Part shown: in pieces, positions 7,465-15,408 of the stretch
Numbering within the stretch: position 1 is the stretch's first letter
How the letters are laid out: the number at the start of each line of letters is the position of its first letter
Source: JAKFEW01 sp036675505
GTDB lineage: Bacteria; Cyanobacteriota; Sericytochromatia; S15B-MN24; JAQBPE01
Assembly (NCBI GenBank): GCA_036675505.1
Contig: JAKFEW010000159.1
Span: 1 to 60,479 of the forward strand
Length of the DNA: 60,479 nucleotides
Direction of reading: 5' to 3'
Program-made: the position numbers and the translations under genes
The notes under the pieces: generated by a model
The model's database searches: none
Told to the model about the DNA's origin: nothing
Seen by the model: only the letters and a program-made list of their open reading frames with translations

Positions 7465-8499
7465 TCATTTTGCCTGCGGAGGCTCCGGCTCGACCTTCAT
7501 GATCTCGCGCAGCACCGCCGTGGCGTAGCCGCCGGCGGGCAGGAAGAAGCCCACGCGGTAGCCCTCGTCGGTGGGCTCGAGCGTCCAATCCGCGAGCGGC
7601 ATGCGGATCGGCCGGCGCGATCCGGGCAAGGGTCGGAAGAGGTCGCGCGCGAGCCCCAGGCCGGCCAGCACCTCGTCCTCGATCGCCCGCGCCTCGAACT
7701 GGGCCTCGTGGTACTTCCGCCCGAACAGGGGCCCGGTCGCGCTGATCGCGAAGGCCGCGGCCCGCGGCGCCTCTTCCTCCGGGTCGCCGACCAGGAACTT
7801 GCCGCCGGTCTCATGCTTCACCGCCACGTCCCCATGGAGCACGGTAGCGAACGTGCCGGCCGCGAGCCTCGCCGTGACCCAGTCGTTGAAGACCCAGCTC
7901 TGCACCGCCTGGGTCATCAGCTTATCGAGCCAACCGCGCGGCTTCCGGCCGGCGCGCAGCAGCAGGAGGCCGCGCTCGGCGTTGTCGCCGGCGGCGCCGA
8001 AGCGCTGGGGACCGAAGTAGTTGGGCACGCCCGTGACGGCCAGCGCCCGCAGCACCGCCTCAGCGTCCGAAGCGCTGCCCGCCGCCCCGCGCACATGGAT
8101 GCTGAAGCGGTTGCCGCGCAGCTCGCCCTCCTGGATCTTGCGGGGATGGCGCACGCGCTCGAGCACCCGCACGCCGGGCATCGGCGGCACGGCATCGAGG
8201 CGGTCCTCGCAGGCCGCGGGCAGCGAGATCCACTGGGTCGTGACGGCGTGCCGGTCCTTGAGCCCGGCGTGGCCGATCGCGTCGCCGTCCAGGCCCAGCG
8301 CTTCCCGGTAATGGCCAATCACGCGCTGGGTCGTCTGGTCGGCCTTCTCGACGCGCAGCCACAGGTGATCGCCGGTGCCCTCGGGCGGCTCGTCGCGGAC
8401 CTCGTCGACGACGAAATCGGCGAGCTCGTCGCGGATGCGGCCGCCGGTGCCGGGCAGGGCCCCGGTGACGAAGGGCCAGCGGGTGGAATCGTACTTCAT
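7465..8499 (-). CDS. truD: tRNA pseudouridine synthase D
   Basis: The 344-aa protein makes pseudouridine 13 in tRNA. The TruD signature AGLKDRHAVTTQW is at residues 78-90 with catalytic Asp82. A second family block, NYFGPQRFG, lies in the middle, followed by the inserted TRUD domain and a C-terminal return to the catalytic fold (EARAIEDEVLAGLGL, then LEPTDEGYRVGFFLP). The start at 8499 is supported by GGGGGAG 7 nt upstream. The gene is divergent from the ketopantoate-reductase-like gene. The 88-bp spacer holds a CCCTCTCCGGGTGGG element also found near 48.8 kb. Confidence 0.93.
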   Translation of the reverse strand: MKYDSTRWPFVTGALPGTGGRIRDELADFVVDEVRDEPPEGTGDHLWLRVEKADQTTQRVIGHYREALGLDGDAIGHAGLKDRHAVTTQWISLPAACEDRLDAVPPMPGVRVLERVRHPRKIQEGELRGNRFSIHVRGAAGSASDAEAVLRALAVTGVPNYFGPQRFGAAGDNAERGLLLLRAGRKPRGWLDKLMTQAVQSWVFNDWVTARLAAGTFATVLHGDVAVKHETGGKFLVGDPEEEAPRAAAFAISATGPLFGRKYHEAQFEARAIEDEVLAGLGLARDLFRPLPGSRRPIRMPLADWTLEPTDEGYRVGFFLPAGGYATAVLREIMKVEPEPPQAK

Positions 8500-8509
8500 G
8501 GCAATCTCC

Positions 8510-8524
8510 CCCTCTCCGGGTGGG
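8510..8524. repeat. Dispersed 15-nt intergenic repeat, copy 1
   Basis: CCCTCTCCGGGTGGG here is the exact reverse complement of 48782-48796. Both copies are intergenic and both lie in G/C-tract-rich spacers. This copy also forms the 5' leader of truD. It may be one member of a genome-wide palindromic repeat family. Confidence 0.4.
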
Positions 8525-8575
8525 CGGGCAAGCTATACGGAGAGTGTGCAGGGGATCATACAGCCTCGGGCGGGT

Positions 8576-8590
8576 TATCATGGGGGCATG
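8576..8590 (+). promoter_or_regulatory. TATCAT-N6-ATG: probable leaderless promoter
   Basis: TATCAT (8576-8581) ends 6 nt before the ATG at 8588, so transcription would start at or next to the start codon. No Shine-Dalgarno precedes this gene. The same geometry occurs at 14418 and 44268. No clear -35 is seen. Confidence 0.5.
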
Positions 8591-9571
8591 ACCCCCCATC
8601 CCCCCGTCTACATCGTCGGCGCCGGCGCGATCGGCCTCTACATGGCCGCCCACCTCAGCCACGTGACCGATGTCGTGCTCGTGGCGCGCGCGCCACGCGC
8701 CGATTGGCTTTCGGCCGAGGGCTTCGAGCTCGCGGGCGCGGATACCGGCGCCTACCGCCTGCCGGTCGTGACGCTGCACGCCGGGCTCGAGCTGCCGGCC
8801 GAGGCGCTCGTGATCATCGCGACCAAGGCGACCGACCTCGAGAAGCTGGTCGGCCCGCTGCAATCGATCTTGCACCCGGGCCAGCCCGTCGCGCTGGTGC
8901 AGAACGGCCTCGGCGTGTACAAGTTCGCCCGCACCTACCTGCCGCAGGCGGCGCTGGTCCGCGTGACCTGCTGGGTGGGCGTATCGCTCGAGGGCGCCCG
9001 CCGCGCGGTCGTCGCAGGCGCGCCGCTCTTCGAGCTGGGCATCGGCGACGCGCCCAGCGAGGCGGCGGCGGCCGAGCTGCTCGCGCTCCTGAACGCGGCG
9101 AACCTGCGCGCGCGCGCGGGCGGCAGCGTCGCCGAGGTCGAATGGCGCAAGGCGTTGCTCAACCTGGCCGTGAGCGGCATTTGCTCGATCGTGGACGAGC
9201 GCAACGGGACGATCCTGGAGTCACCCGAGCTGCGTGAGATCGTCGACGACTTGCTGGCCGAGGCGCTGCCAGTGGCCGCCGCCGAGGGCGTGGCGCTGGG
9301 CGCAGACGACGTGGAACGCGTCTATACGGCGCTGCAGAACACGCGCGAGAACTGGAACGCGATGTTGCAGGATCTCCGCCGCGGCGCGGTCACCGAGATG
9401 CCGTTCCTCAACACCGCGGTCGAGCGGCTCGCCCGCCGCCATGGGCTGCGGGCGCCCGTGAACGCGACGATCGCGCGCCTGATCGGGCACATCGCCCGCC
9501 GGCGCTCCCACCAGGTCGTCGCGCCGCTGGGCGAGCCCGGACGGGCCGTGCCTAGTGGGTCTTCTTCTTGA
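8588..9571 (+). CDS. 2-dehydropantoate 2-reductase family protein (ApbA/PanE-like)
   Basis: The start is ATG 8588 (327 aa); the long upstream open frame is not coding. The N-terminal Rossmann motif GAGAIG is at residues 11-16. The C-terminal helical domain contains VEWRKALLNLAV, whose Lys corresponds to the catalytic Lys of ketopantoate reductase, followed by SPELREIVDDLLAEA. The family reduces ketopantoate with NADPH for pantothenate and CoA. Many genomes carry extra paralogs with other substrates, so panE is not certain. It overlaps the convergent gene 9552-10466 by 20 bp. No ribosome site is present, and a leaderless promoter is likely. Confidence 0.82.
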   Translation: MTPHPPVYIVGAGAIGLYMAAHLSHVTDVVLVARAPRADWLSAEGFELAGADTGAYRLPVVTLHAGLELPAEALVIIATKATDLEKLVGPLQSILHPGQPVALVQNGLGVYKFARTYLPQAALVRVTCWVGVSLEGARRAVVAGAPLFELGIGDAPSEAAAAELLALLNAANLRARAGGSVAEVEWRKALLNLAVSGICSIVDERNGTILESPELREIVDDLLAEALPVAAAEGVALGADDVERVYTALQNTRENWNAMLQDLRRGAVTEMPFLNTAVERLARRHGLRAPVNATIARLIGHIARRRSHQVVAPLGEPGRAVPSGSSS

Positions 9572-10466
9572 AGAACGACAGCGCGAACGATGCGATGCCG
9601 GTGACGGCGGCGACGCCGAGCAGCAAGGGCACCGAGACCGGCGCCGTGAAGCCGATCGCCACCGCCGCGGCCACGCCCAGCGCGCCGACGCCGGCGATGC
9701 CGCTCACCACCGAGAGGCCGCCCTGCGTGCCCGCGACGGCCTTTTCGGTCGTCGTGGCCTTCGGGTCGTTCAGGATCTTCAGCGAGCTGCGGGCGTCCGC
9801 CACGGCGATCACGCCGCCGAGCAGCGCGCCGAGCACCGGGATGCGGCCGCCCATGTTGGCGACGAGCCGGCCGCCCGAGCCCGTGAACTTCGCCGCCTGA
9901 CCGAGCCGCGTGCCGACCAGCACCTTGTCCACGCCGGGACCCAGCGCACGGCCGGGCGCGCCGAGGGCGCGACTCAAGCCGTCGAGCGCCTTGCCGCCGC
10001 CCGGGATCCGGCGGACGCCGGCGCCGAGGACGTTGGCGGATTTGGCCCAGATCTTCTCGACGAACGACTCGAACCTGCCGAGCAGGCCATGGTGGCCCTG
10101 GCCGGGGTGGTGCGTGACCTCGGCGGCGACGGCCGCCGCGCGGCTGGCGCGGCCGACGAACCGGGCGCCCACCTTGACCAACGTCTCACCCGCTTCGACC
10201 GCGTGCAACGCGCCGTGCGGGTTGTGCGCGCCGTGCGCGATGTCGTCGATCGCCGAGGGTTCGTTTCCGGCCCCGCCGTGCCCGCCATCCCCGTCCGGAT
10301 AGTTCTCGACGCCTTCGCCATGCTGGCCCTCGCGGGCGCGGGCGCTGAAAGCGGCCTGATCGGTGCCGATCTTGCCCGTCTCGGTCGCATGCGCGACCGG
10401 CTTTTGGGCCGGCGGGCGCAGCTGGTTGGTGGTGGAATCCTTGCTGGTGAGGCGAAGATCGGACAC
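9552..10466 (-). CDS. Unknown hydrophobic glycine-rich protein, paralog of 4665-5456
   Basis: The start is GTG 10466 with AGGAG 8 nt upstream (304 aa). Residues 1-95 are polar and Gly/His/Asp-rich, including EGQHGEGVENYPDGDGGHGG. Residues 95-180 carry basic helices. The last 110 residues hold Gly/Ala-rich hydrophobic helices (GGLSVVSGIAGVGALGVAAA) and the protein ends in a positive tail, FFKKKTH. This C-terminal half aligns with that of 4665-5456. There is no signal peptide. Two long hydrophobic segments before a basic tail suggest a membrane hairpin. The function is unknown; both copies seem co-regulated by the same promoter architecture. Confidence 0.7.
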   Translation of the reverse strand: MSDLRLTSKDSTTNQLRPPAQKPVAHATETGKIGTDQAAFSARAREGQHGEGVENYPDGDGGHGGAGNEPSAIDDIAHGAHNPHGALHAVEAGETLVKVGARFVGRASRAAAVAAEVTHHPGQGHHGLLGRFESFVEKIWAKSANVLGAGVRRIPGGGKALDGLSRALGAPGRALGPGVDKVLVGTRLGQAAKFTGSGGRLVANMGGRIPVLGALLGGVIAVADARSSLKILNDPKATTTEKAVAGTQGGLSVVSGIAGVGALGVAAAVAIGFTAPVSVPLLLGVAAVTGIASFALSFFKKKTH

Positions 10467-10496
10467 GGTTCAAGCTCCTGATGGGGGGACCCAAGG

Positions 10497-10568
10497 TCTT
10501 ATGCCTCACGAAGGGGCCAGCTGACCTGATCTAACGGGCGCTTGAAGAAGATTTAACGGAGTTCAAAC
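10497..10568 (-). promoter_or_regulatory. Composite promoter matching 5478-5549 motif for motif
   Basis: On the minus strand GTTTGAAC (from 10568), GTTAAATC (10557), TTCAAGCG (10546) and GTTAGATC (10535) start 11 bp apart. GGTCAGC (10526-10520), 14 bases and GGCATAAGA (10505-10497) follow. Every motif is offset by exactly 5019 bp from its partner at the other locus, while spacer bases differ. That supports functional constraint rather than simple recent duplication. Confidence 0.6.
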
Positions 10569-10633
10569 AAGATGAGGCGGGGCCGGCCGCGCAAGTTCGC
10601 GAGCGCCGGGCATGTAGGCGCGGGAGGTGCGCG

Positions 10634-10828
10634 ATGACCCACGAGAATCCGTTGGTGGAGCTGGACACCCAGATCGTCCGCCGGGAGTCGATCATCAAGA
10701 GCGTGCTGGTGGCGCGGGCGATCGACGAGGCGCTCGGCCTCAGCCTGGATGCGGCCAACGAGGTCGAGCCGCGCCTGCGCGCGGCGGGCTACGAGCAGAC
10801 CAAGCGCGGAGACTGGTTCCTGTATTGA
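10634..10828 (+). CDS. Small unknown protein, 64 aa
   Basis: ATG 10634 follows a good ribosome site (GGGAGGT, 6-7 nt). The product MTHENPLVELDTQIVRRESI continues as charged helices and ends GYEQTKRGDWFLY. Composition is ordinary for a soluble cytoplasmic protein with one helix-turn-helix-sized helical bundle and a short C-terminal beta element. I recognise no family. It is divergent from the hydrophobic paralog gene at 10466, and their 167-bp spacer holds the composite promoter. Confidence 0.6.
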   Translation: MTHENPLVELDTQIVRRESIIKSVLVARAIDEALGLSLDAANEVEPRLRAAGYEQTKRGDWFLY

Positions 10829-10878
10829 ACGCGGGCGCCTCGCGCGCAAAACGCTCGCTCGTTCCGGGCCGCCCGGGG

Positions 10879-10884
10879 TATATT
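10879..10884 (+). promoter_or_regulatory. TATATT -10-like box inside GGGG-N6-CCCC
   Basis: TATATT (10879-10884) stands alone in GC-rich DNA, 41 bp before the TerB-like gene, and is flanked by GGGG and CCCC to give a small inverted repeat. It is a reasonable -10 candidate. No consensus -35 is visible. Confidence 0.3.
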
Positions 10885-10924
10885 CCCCCTCGCAGCCCCC
10901 GCCCCGTCCCGCGAGGTTCCGCAA

Positions 10925-11821
10925 ATGGGATTCATCACGTCACTGGTCCAGAAGCTCGGCCTCAAGTCCGCCGGCACGCTCGAGGAGCGCAAGGCGCAGT
11001 ACCAGGAAGTCCTCCTCCAGGCCATGGATGACGGCGTCCTCACGAACGACGAGATCGAGGAGCTCGACCAGCTCCGCAAGGACCTCGGCCTCAAGGACGA
11101 CGACATCAAGGCGATGCGCATGAAGGCCTTCCAGAAGGCCCTCGAAGTCGTCAAGGCGGACGGCGTCTTCACCCCCAAAGAAGAGCGCGATCTCGAGAAG
11201 ATCAAGTCGTACCTGGGCGTGGGCGAGGTCGACGTGTCGAAGAACCAGGTCACGCTCGCGAAGATGCGCGTCCTTTACGAGATCCAGCGCGGCAACCTGC
11301 CGATCGACGAAATCCCCGGACTCGGCCTCGAGCTCGGCGAGCAGACCCACATGAGCGTCGGCGCCACGCTGCATGAGCCGAAAGAAGGCTCGCGCGTGAC
11401 CCAGGCGGGGTCGGGCCCCGCGTTCAAGGCCGGCAAGCCCTACCGGATGGGCGCCGGCCGCCTGATGCCGCTGCCGGAAGCCGAGCTCGCGGAGATGGCG
11501 AAGGGCTCGCTGACGATCACGAACCGCCGCGTGATGTTCAACTCGGGAAAGACCGCGTTCCGCTTCAAGTACGAGCTGCTCATGAGCGTCACGGTCTTCA
11601 CCGACGGCTTCGTCTTCGCGGCCGACACGGGCTCGGGCGAGCCCAAGGTCATCAAGCTGAACGACCGCAAGGACCTCGAGGTGATCGCCGCGATCATCTC
11701 GCGCTACATGAACCCGCCAGCGCCCAAGGGCGAAGGCCAGGGCTCCGCCAAGCCTGCCCAGCCGAAGGCGGCGGGCACCGGCCAGTTCCGGCCGGGCCAC
11801 CCGCCGCCGCGCGGGCGCTGA
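10925..11821 (+). CDS. TerB-like domain protein with C-terminal PH/GRAM-like domain
   Basis: The 298-aa cytoplasmic protein begins MGFITSLVQKLGLKSAGTLE. Residues 15-105 are helical with two acidic TerB-like repeats (AMDDGVLTNDEIEELDQLRK and VKADGVFTPKEERDLEKIKS). The D-x-V-x-T-x-x-E pattern resembles the metal-binding segments of tellurite-resistance TerB. Residues 180-265 look like a bacterial PH/GRAM-like domain (GSLTITNRRVMFNSGK, then a DGFVFAAD strand). The C-terminus is Pro/Gly-rich. Such proteins accompany TerD/TerC stress systems; terC and terD homologs occur at 31-33 kb. A metal-responsive membrane or lipid adaptor is a reasonable guess. Confidence 0.7.
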   Translation: MGFITSLVQKLGLKSAGTLEERKAQYQEVLLQAMDDGVLTNDEIEELDQLRKDLGLKDDDIKAMRMKAFQKALEVVKADGVFTPKEERDLEKIKSYLGVGEVDVSKNQVTLAKMRVLYEIQRGNLPIDEIPGLGLELGEQTHMSVGATLHEPKEGSRVTQAGSGPAFKAGKPYRMGAGRLMPLPEAELAEMAKGSLTITNRRVMFNSGKTAFRFKYELLMSVTVFTDGFVFAADTGSGEPKVIKLNDRKDLEVIAAIISRYMNPPAPKGEGQGSAKPAQPKAAGTGQFRPGHPPPRGR

Positions 11822-11845
11822 GGTCGCTTCGACGGGCGCCGGCGC

Positions 11846-12820
11846 CTAATCCCGCTTGCCGGTTTCGCCCTTGGGCAACCGGTGGATATCCTGGCGGCGA
11901 TCGCCCTCGGGATGCGGCACGTTGCCCCGCGTGTGGTCGACCGTCAACTCGTTGTCGACGTGCTTCACGCCCGCGACGGCGAGCGCGACGCGCAAGGCCT
12001 CGCGCTGCCCCTCCGGGCTGCCGACCCGGCCCATGAGCGTGATCGTGCCTGCGACCGCGAAGACGACGATGTCGGGCACGGGCAGCCCGGCGTCGCCGAG
12101 CGCGTGGCGAACGGCTTGCTCCAGCTGCGCGTCGGCGCCAGCGGAGTGCTCGCCCGCCTGGTAGAGCGCGAGCTCGTCGTGCACCTTCTGGATGCCCGGC
12201 ACGTGCTTGACGATCGCGATCACCCGGTCCCGATCGGCCTGGTGCCGGAGATGACCGGCGACGCGCGCGGCGCGCTCATGGACGTACACCCGGACCGCGC
12301 CCGCCAGATCCGGGGCTTCCCGCTGGAGGTACTTCCGCGCGAAGCTCGCGGTCCGTGCCGCGTCGGTGTAGGGGGCCACGAGCAGGCGATCGGCGTCCAC
12401 GGACTTCACGCCTGGCACGCTGCCGGCCGCGATGATGAATGAATCGCGATCCTCCAGCGTCTCGCACTGGCCCATCAGGTAGACGACGCCTTCGCGGACG
12501 TCGGCGCCGACGTCGGCCGGCCTGTCGCCGATCGCGTCGTGCACCGCCGCCAGGGCCTCGCGAACTCGCGGATCCAGGTCGGAGTCCTGCCAGGCGCCGG
12601 CGGCCATGTGGGTGGTGAGACCGTTCTCGATCGGCACCCCCGGTGCGGCGCGGCGGGCGACCGCCCCGGCCACCTCGATCTGCTCCGTGTCGTCCACGAT
12701 GCCGCTCAGCAAGAGCTGCGAATCGACCATCGTGATGCGGATCTTCGGCGCATCGACGCGCGGCTCGGTGGCGAGCGCGTGCCTGACCTGTCCGATGATG
12801 CCTTCCTCGCGTGCGTTCAT
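11846..12820 (-). CDS. Protein with about four BON domains (OsmY-like)
   Basis: I place the start at ATG 12820 (MNAREEGIIGQVRHAL), with AGGAGG 8 nt upstream; the in-frame ATG at 12841 lacks such a site. The 324 aa form about four consecutive BON units (near 1-70, 82-145, 150-215 and 225-300). Each has the alpha-beta-beta-alpha-beta signature ending in G-V-x-x-V-x-x-x-L/V. BON domains bind phospholipid and occur in osmotic-shock and envelope proteins. No signal peptide is visible, which is odd for an OsmY-like protein and suggests a cytoplasmic or membrane-associated role. Confidence 0.8.
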   Translation of the reverse strand: MNAREEGIIGQVRHALATEPRVDAPKIRITMVDSQLLLSGIVDDTEQIEVAGAVARRAAPGVPIENGLTTHMAAGAWQDSDLDPRVREALAAVHDAIGDRPADVGADVREGVVYLMGQCETLEDRDSFIIAAGSVPGVKSVDADRLLVAPYTDAARTASFARKYLQREAPDLAGAVRVYVHERAARVAGHLRHQADRDRVIAIVKHVPGIQKVHDELALYQAGEHSAGADAQLEQAVRHALGDAGLPVPDIVVFAVAGTITLMGRVGSPEGQREALRVALAVAGVKHVDNELTVDHTRGNVPHPEGDRRQDIHRLPKGETGKRD

Positions 12821-12900
12821 CTGCTGCTCCTCCTTGGCCACATCCTACGCCGGCCGCGCCGGTCGCCTTACATGCGAGGGGGTGTTGGGACCCGGACCGT

Positions 12901-12954
12901 CGTCCGACCGTAGGTAGCGCGCCACCCGCCGGATACGATGGTCGGACGGCGGGT
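12901..12954 (+). promoter_or_regulatory. Overlapping alternative stem-loops in the leader of the amine-oxidase gene
   Basis: CGTCCGACC (12901-12909) can pair with GGTCGGACG (12940-12948), and ACCCGCC (12924-12930) can pair with GGCGGGT (12948-12954). The two stems share base 12948 and interleave, so they are mutually exclusive or form a pseudoknot. TACGAT (12934-12939) in between could be a -10. They lie just before the ribosome site of the gene at 12972. Confidence 0.3.
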
Positions 12955-12971
12955 TGATCGGAGGAGTCGCG

Positions 12972-14411
12972 ATGGCGTTGCGCGTGGCGATCGCGGGGGG
13001 CGGCCTGGCCGGCCTGACCTGCGCCAAGTACCTGACCGATGCCGGCTGCGTGGTGAGCCTGTATGAAGGCGCGCCCTACCTGGGCGGCCGCGCGTCGACC
13101 TACCGCGACGCCGACGGCCAGTGGGTCGAGCAGGGCCTGCACCTGTTCATGGGCGTGTACTCCGAGTTCCAGCGCCTGCTGCGCGAGATCGAGCGGGATC
13201 CGCAGGAGATCCTGTGCTGGAGCGACACGGTGCGCGTGCACGTGGCCGACGGCCCGCGCGCCACCTTCGGCGTGAACCCGCTGTGGGCACCGCTCGAGAC
13301 CGCCCTCGGCGCGCTCGGCAACAACGATTTGCTCGACCCGCTCGCCAAACTCTCGCTGTTGCCGCTCGTCGCGCCGGGCGTCCTGCCCTGGCCCGCGCTG
13401 CGCGACGGCTTCGACGATACCACCGTGGCCAGCTGGTGGCGCCAGGCGAGCGGGCACCCCCAGGTGATGGACCGCATCCTGCGCCCGTTCTGCCGGGCGA
13501 TCCAGTTCACGGAGCCCGAGGACTTCTCGGCCTACGATTTCCTCGGCTGGATCCACCACGTCGCCTGGTCGCTGCCCTGGAACCGGCTAGCCAGCTACCG
13601 CGGCGCGCGCGAGGACCTGATCTTCGCGCCGCTGGCCGACTGGCTGCGGGCGCGCGGCACGGTGATCGAGACCGGCGCCAAGCTCCTCGAGGTGCTGCAC
13701 GACGCCGACGGCGGAGATGAGCGCTGGGGGCGGATCGGCGGCTTCGTGGTGGCGGGCTGCGAGCGCGTCACGGCCGACGCCTACGTGCTCGCCGTGCCTG
13801 CCTGGCTGGTCTCGCCCCTGCTGCCCGGGCCGCTGCGCGAGACCGGCTACTTCGAACGCATCGCCGCGCTGCCGACCGCGCCGGCCATCTCGGTGCAGCT
13901 CTGGTTCGATCGCGACGCGGTGGGGTCGGGCGACTTCACGCTGCTTTCGGGCGCGCCCGTGCCGGTCTACCAGGATCAGACGACCAACGCCTACCCCTGG
14001 CAACGCGGCAGCCGCGTGTCGCTGGTCATCTCGCCGGCCGACGACCTGCTCGACCGGGATGACCCGGCGCTGATCACGATCGCGCTGCGCGCGCTGCGGG
14101 CCTCGGAGCCGCGGGCACGCGCGGCGAACGTGGTGAAGAGCGTGGTGCTGCGCCACCCGCGGCACCTGATCCGCCCGCTGCCGGGGGCGATGAGCCAGCG
14201 CCCCGGCCAGGCCACGCCGGTGCCGAACCTGTTCCTCGCGGGCGACTGGACCCAGCAGCCGTTCTTCGGCAGCCAGGAGGGCGCCGTCCGCGGCGGCAAG
14301 GCGGCGGCCGCGGCCGTGATCCGCGCGTTCCGGCCAGGGCTTCGTGTGACCTGGCTGGCGGACGCCGAGCAGCTCACCGAGGCGCCGCTCGACGCCGATC
14401 CGGGGCGCTGA
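12972..14411 (+). CDS. FAD-dependent amine-oxidase/carotenoid desaturase-like protein (PDS/ZDS/HpnE type)
   Basis: The start is ATG 12972 with GGAGGAG upstream (479 aa). The N-terminal dinucleotide fold VAIAGGGLAGLTCAKYL (5-21) is followed by the FAD-binding GGRASTYRDADGQWVEQGLH. The C-terminal FAD motif NLFLAGDWTQQPFFGSQEGA (about 424-443) is the form seen in plant- and cyanobacterial-type phytoene and zeta-carotene desaturases and in hydroxysqualene dehydroxylase HpnE. No other carotenoid or hopanoid gene is nearby, so the substrate is unresolved. The next gene follows 18 bp later. Confidence 0.78.
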   Translation: MALRVAIAGGGLAGLTCAKYLTDAGCVVSLYEGAPYLGGRASTYRDADGQWVEQGLHLFMGVYSEFQRLLREIERDPQEILCWSDTVRVHVADGPRATFGVNPLWAPLETALGALGNNDLLDPLAKLSLLPLVAPGVLPWPALRDGFDDTTVASWWRQASGHPQVMDRILRPFCRAIQFTEPEDFSAYDFLGWIHHVAWSLPWNRLASYRGAREDLIFAPLADWLRARGTVIETGAKLLEVLHDADGGDERWGRIGGFVVAGCERVTADAYVLAVPAWLVSPLLPGPLRETGYFERIAALPTAPAISVQLWFDRDAVGSGDFTLLSGAPVPVYQDQTTNAYPWQRGSRVSLVISPADDLLDRDDPALITIALRALRASEPRARAANVVKSVVLRHPRHLIRPLPGAMSQRPGQATPVPNLFLAGDWTQQPFFGSQEGAVRGGKAAAAAVIRAFRPGLRVTWLADAEQLTEAPLDADPGR

Positions 14412-14417
14412 GCGGGG

Positions 14418-14432
14418 TAAGTTGGGGCCATG
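14418..14432 (+). promoter_or_regulatory. TAAGTT-N6-ATG: probable leaderless promoter
   Basis: TAAGTT (14418-14423) ends 6 nt before the ATG at 14430. No Shine-Dalgarno is present. It could give the amidase gene its own leaderless transcript, apart from the upstream oxidase gene. Confidence 0.45.
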
Positions 14433-15386
14433 CCCACGCACACCCGCCACCACCTGATCCCTTCGCGCGAAACGCTGCATGGCCGCTTCTCGCCCGACCT
14501 CCCACCCGCGCTCGTGGTCGATTCGGGCGACGTGGTGCGGGTACGCACGCTCGACGTGGGCTGGGGCCTCGCGCCGCCCACCGATGAGACCAGCCCGCGC
14601 GAGAAGTGGGGGCCGCGCGAGCCCGGCCGCGACGACGGCCCGGCCATGGTCGGCCCGATCGCCATCCGCGGCGCCTTGCCCGGCATGACGCTCGCCGTGC
14701 GCATCCGCGAAATCGTGCCGGCACCCTGGGGCTGGACCTGGGCGGGCGGCGGCGGCTTCAAGGATCCCCGCCTCGATCGCGCCGTGGGCGTGGCCGACCA
14801 GCCCGCGCGGCTGATGCGCTGGGCGCTCGACGCGACCGCCGCGACGGCCACGAACCAACATGGCCACGTGGTCCGCGTGCGGCCGTTCCCGGGCGTGATC
14901 GGGCTGTCGCCGGGCGCGGCCGGCTGGCACGAGGGCTGGTATCCGGGCGCGACGGGCGGCAATATGGACTGCAAGGAGCTCTATGCCGGCAGCACGCTCT
15001 ACCTGCCCGTGGCGGCGCCGGGCGGCCTGCTCTCGGTCGGCGACGGCCACGCGGCCCAGGGCGACGGCGAGGTGGCCGGAATGGCCATCGAGACGATGTT
15101 CGAGGCGATCGAGCTGGGCTTCGAGCTGGTGGATGATTGGCGCATCGGCACGCCGCATGTGGAGAATGCCGCGGGCTGGTCGACGCTGGGCTTCGGCGAG
15201 GACCTCGATGGGGCGATCGCGACGGCGCTCGCGGCAATGGTGGACCTGATCCAGCGCCTCCACGGCATCGCCGACCGACGCGACGCACTCGCACTGGCGA
15301 GCGTGGCGGCGGATTTGCGGCTGACGCAGCTGGTGAACGGCGTGCGCGGCGCGCATGCGTTCTTGCCGCACGGGGCGATCAGCTGA
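14430..15386 (+). CDS. Acetamidase/formamidase family protein
   Basis: The 318-aa protein matches the FmdA/AmdA fold, a family that hydrolyses short-chain amides to ammonia and acid. It shows the N-terminal double-psi-like region (VVDSGDVVRVRTLDVGWG), the GPIAIRGALPGMTLAV block, the MDCKELYAGSTLYLPVAAPG segment and the hallmark SVGDGHAAQGDGEVAGMAIE. Length is slightly short for the family (about 300-400 aa) but all blocks are present. There is no ribosome site; a TANNNT box lies 6 nt before ATG. The physiological substrate is not known. Confidence 0.88.
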   Translation: MPTHTRHHLIPSRETLHGRFSPDLPPALVVDSGDVVRVRTLDVGWGLAPPTDETSPREKWGPREPGRDDGPAMVGPIAIRGALPGMTLAVRIREIVPAPWGWTWAGGGGFKDPRLDRAVGVADQPARLMRWALDATAATATNQHGHVVRVRPFPGVIGLSPGAAGWHEGWYPGATGGNMDCKELYAGSTLYLPVAAPGGLLSVGDGHAAQGDGEVAGMAIETMFEAIELGFELVDDWRIGTPHVENAAGWSTLGFGEDLDGAIATALAAMVDLIQRLHGIADRRDALALASVAADLRLTQLVNGVRGAHAFLPHGAIS

Positions 15387-15408
15387 CGTCGCCCCGCGGC
15401 GGGGCAGG

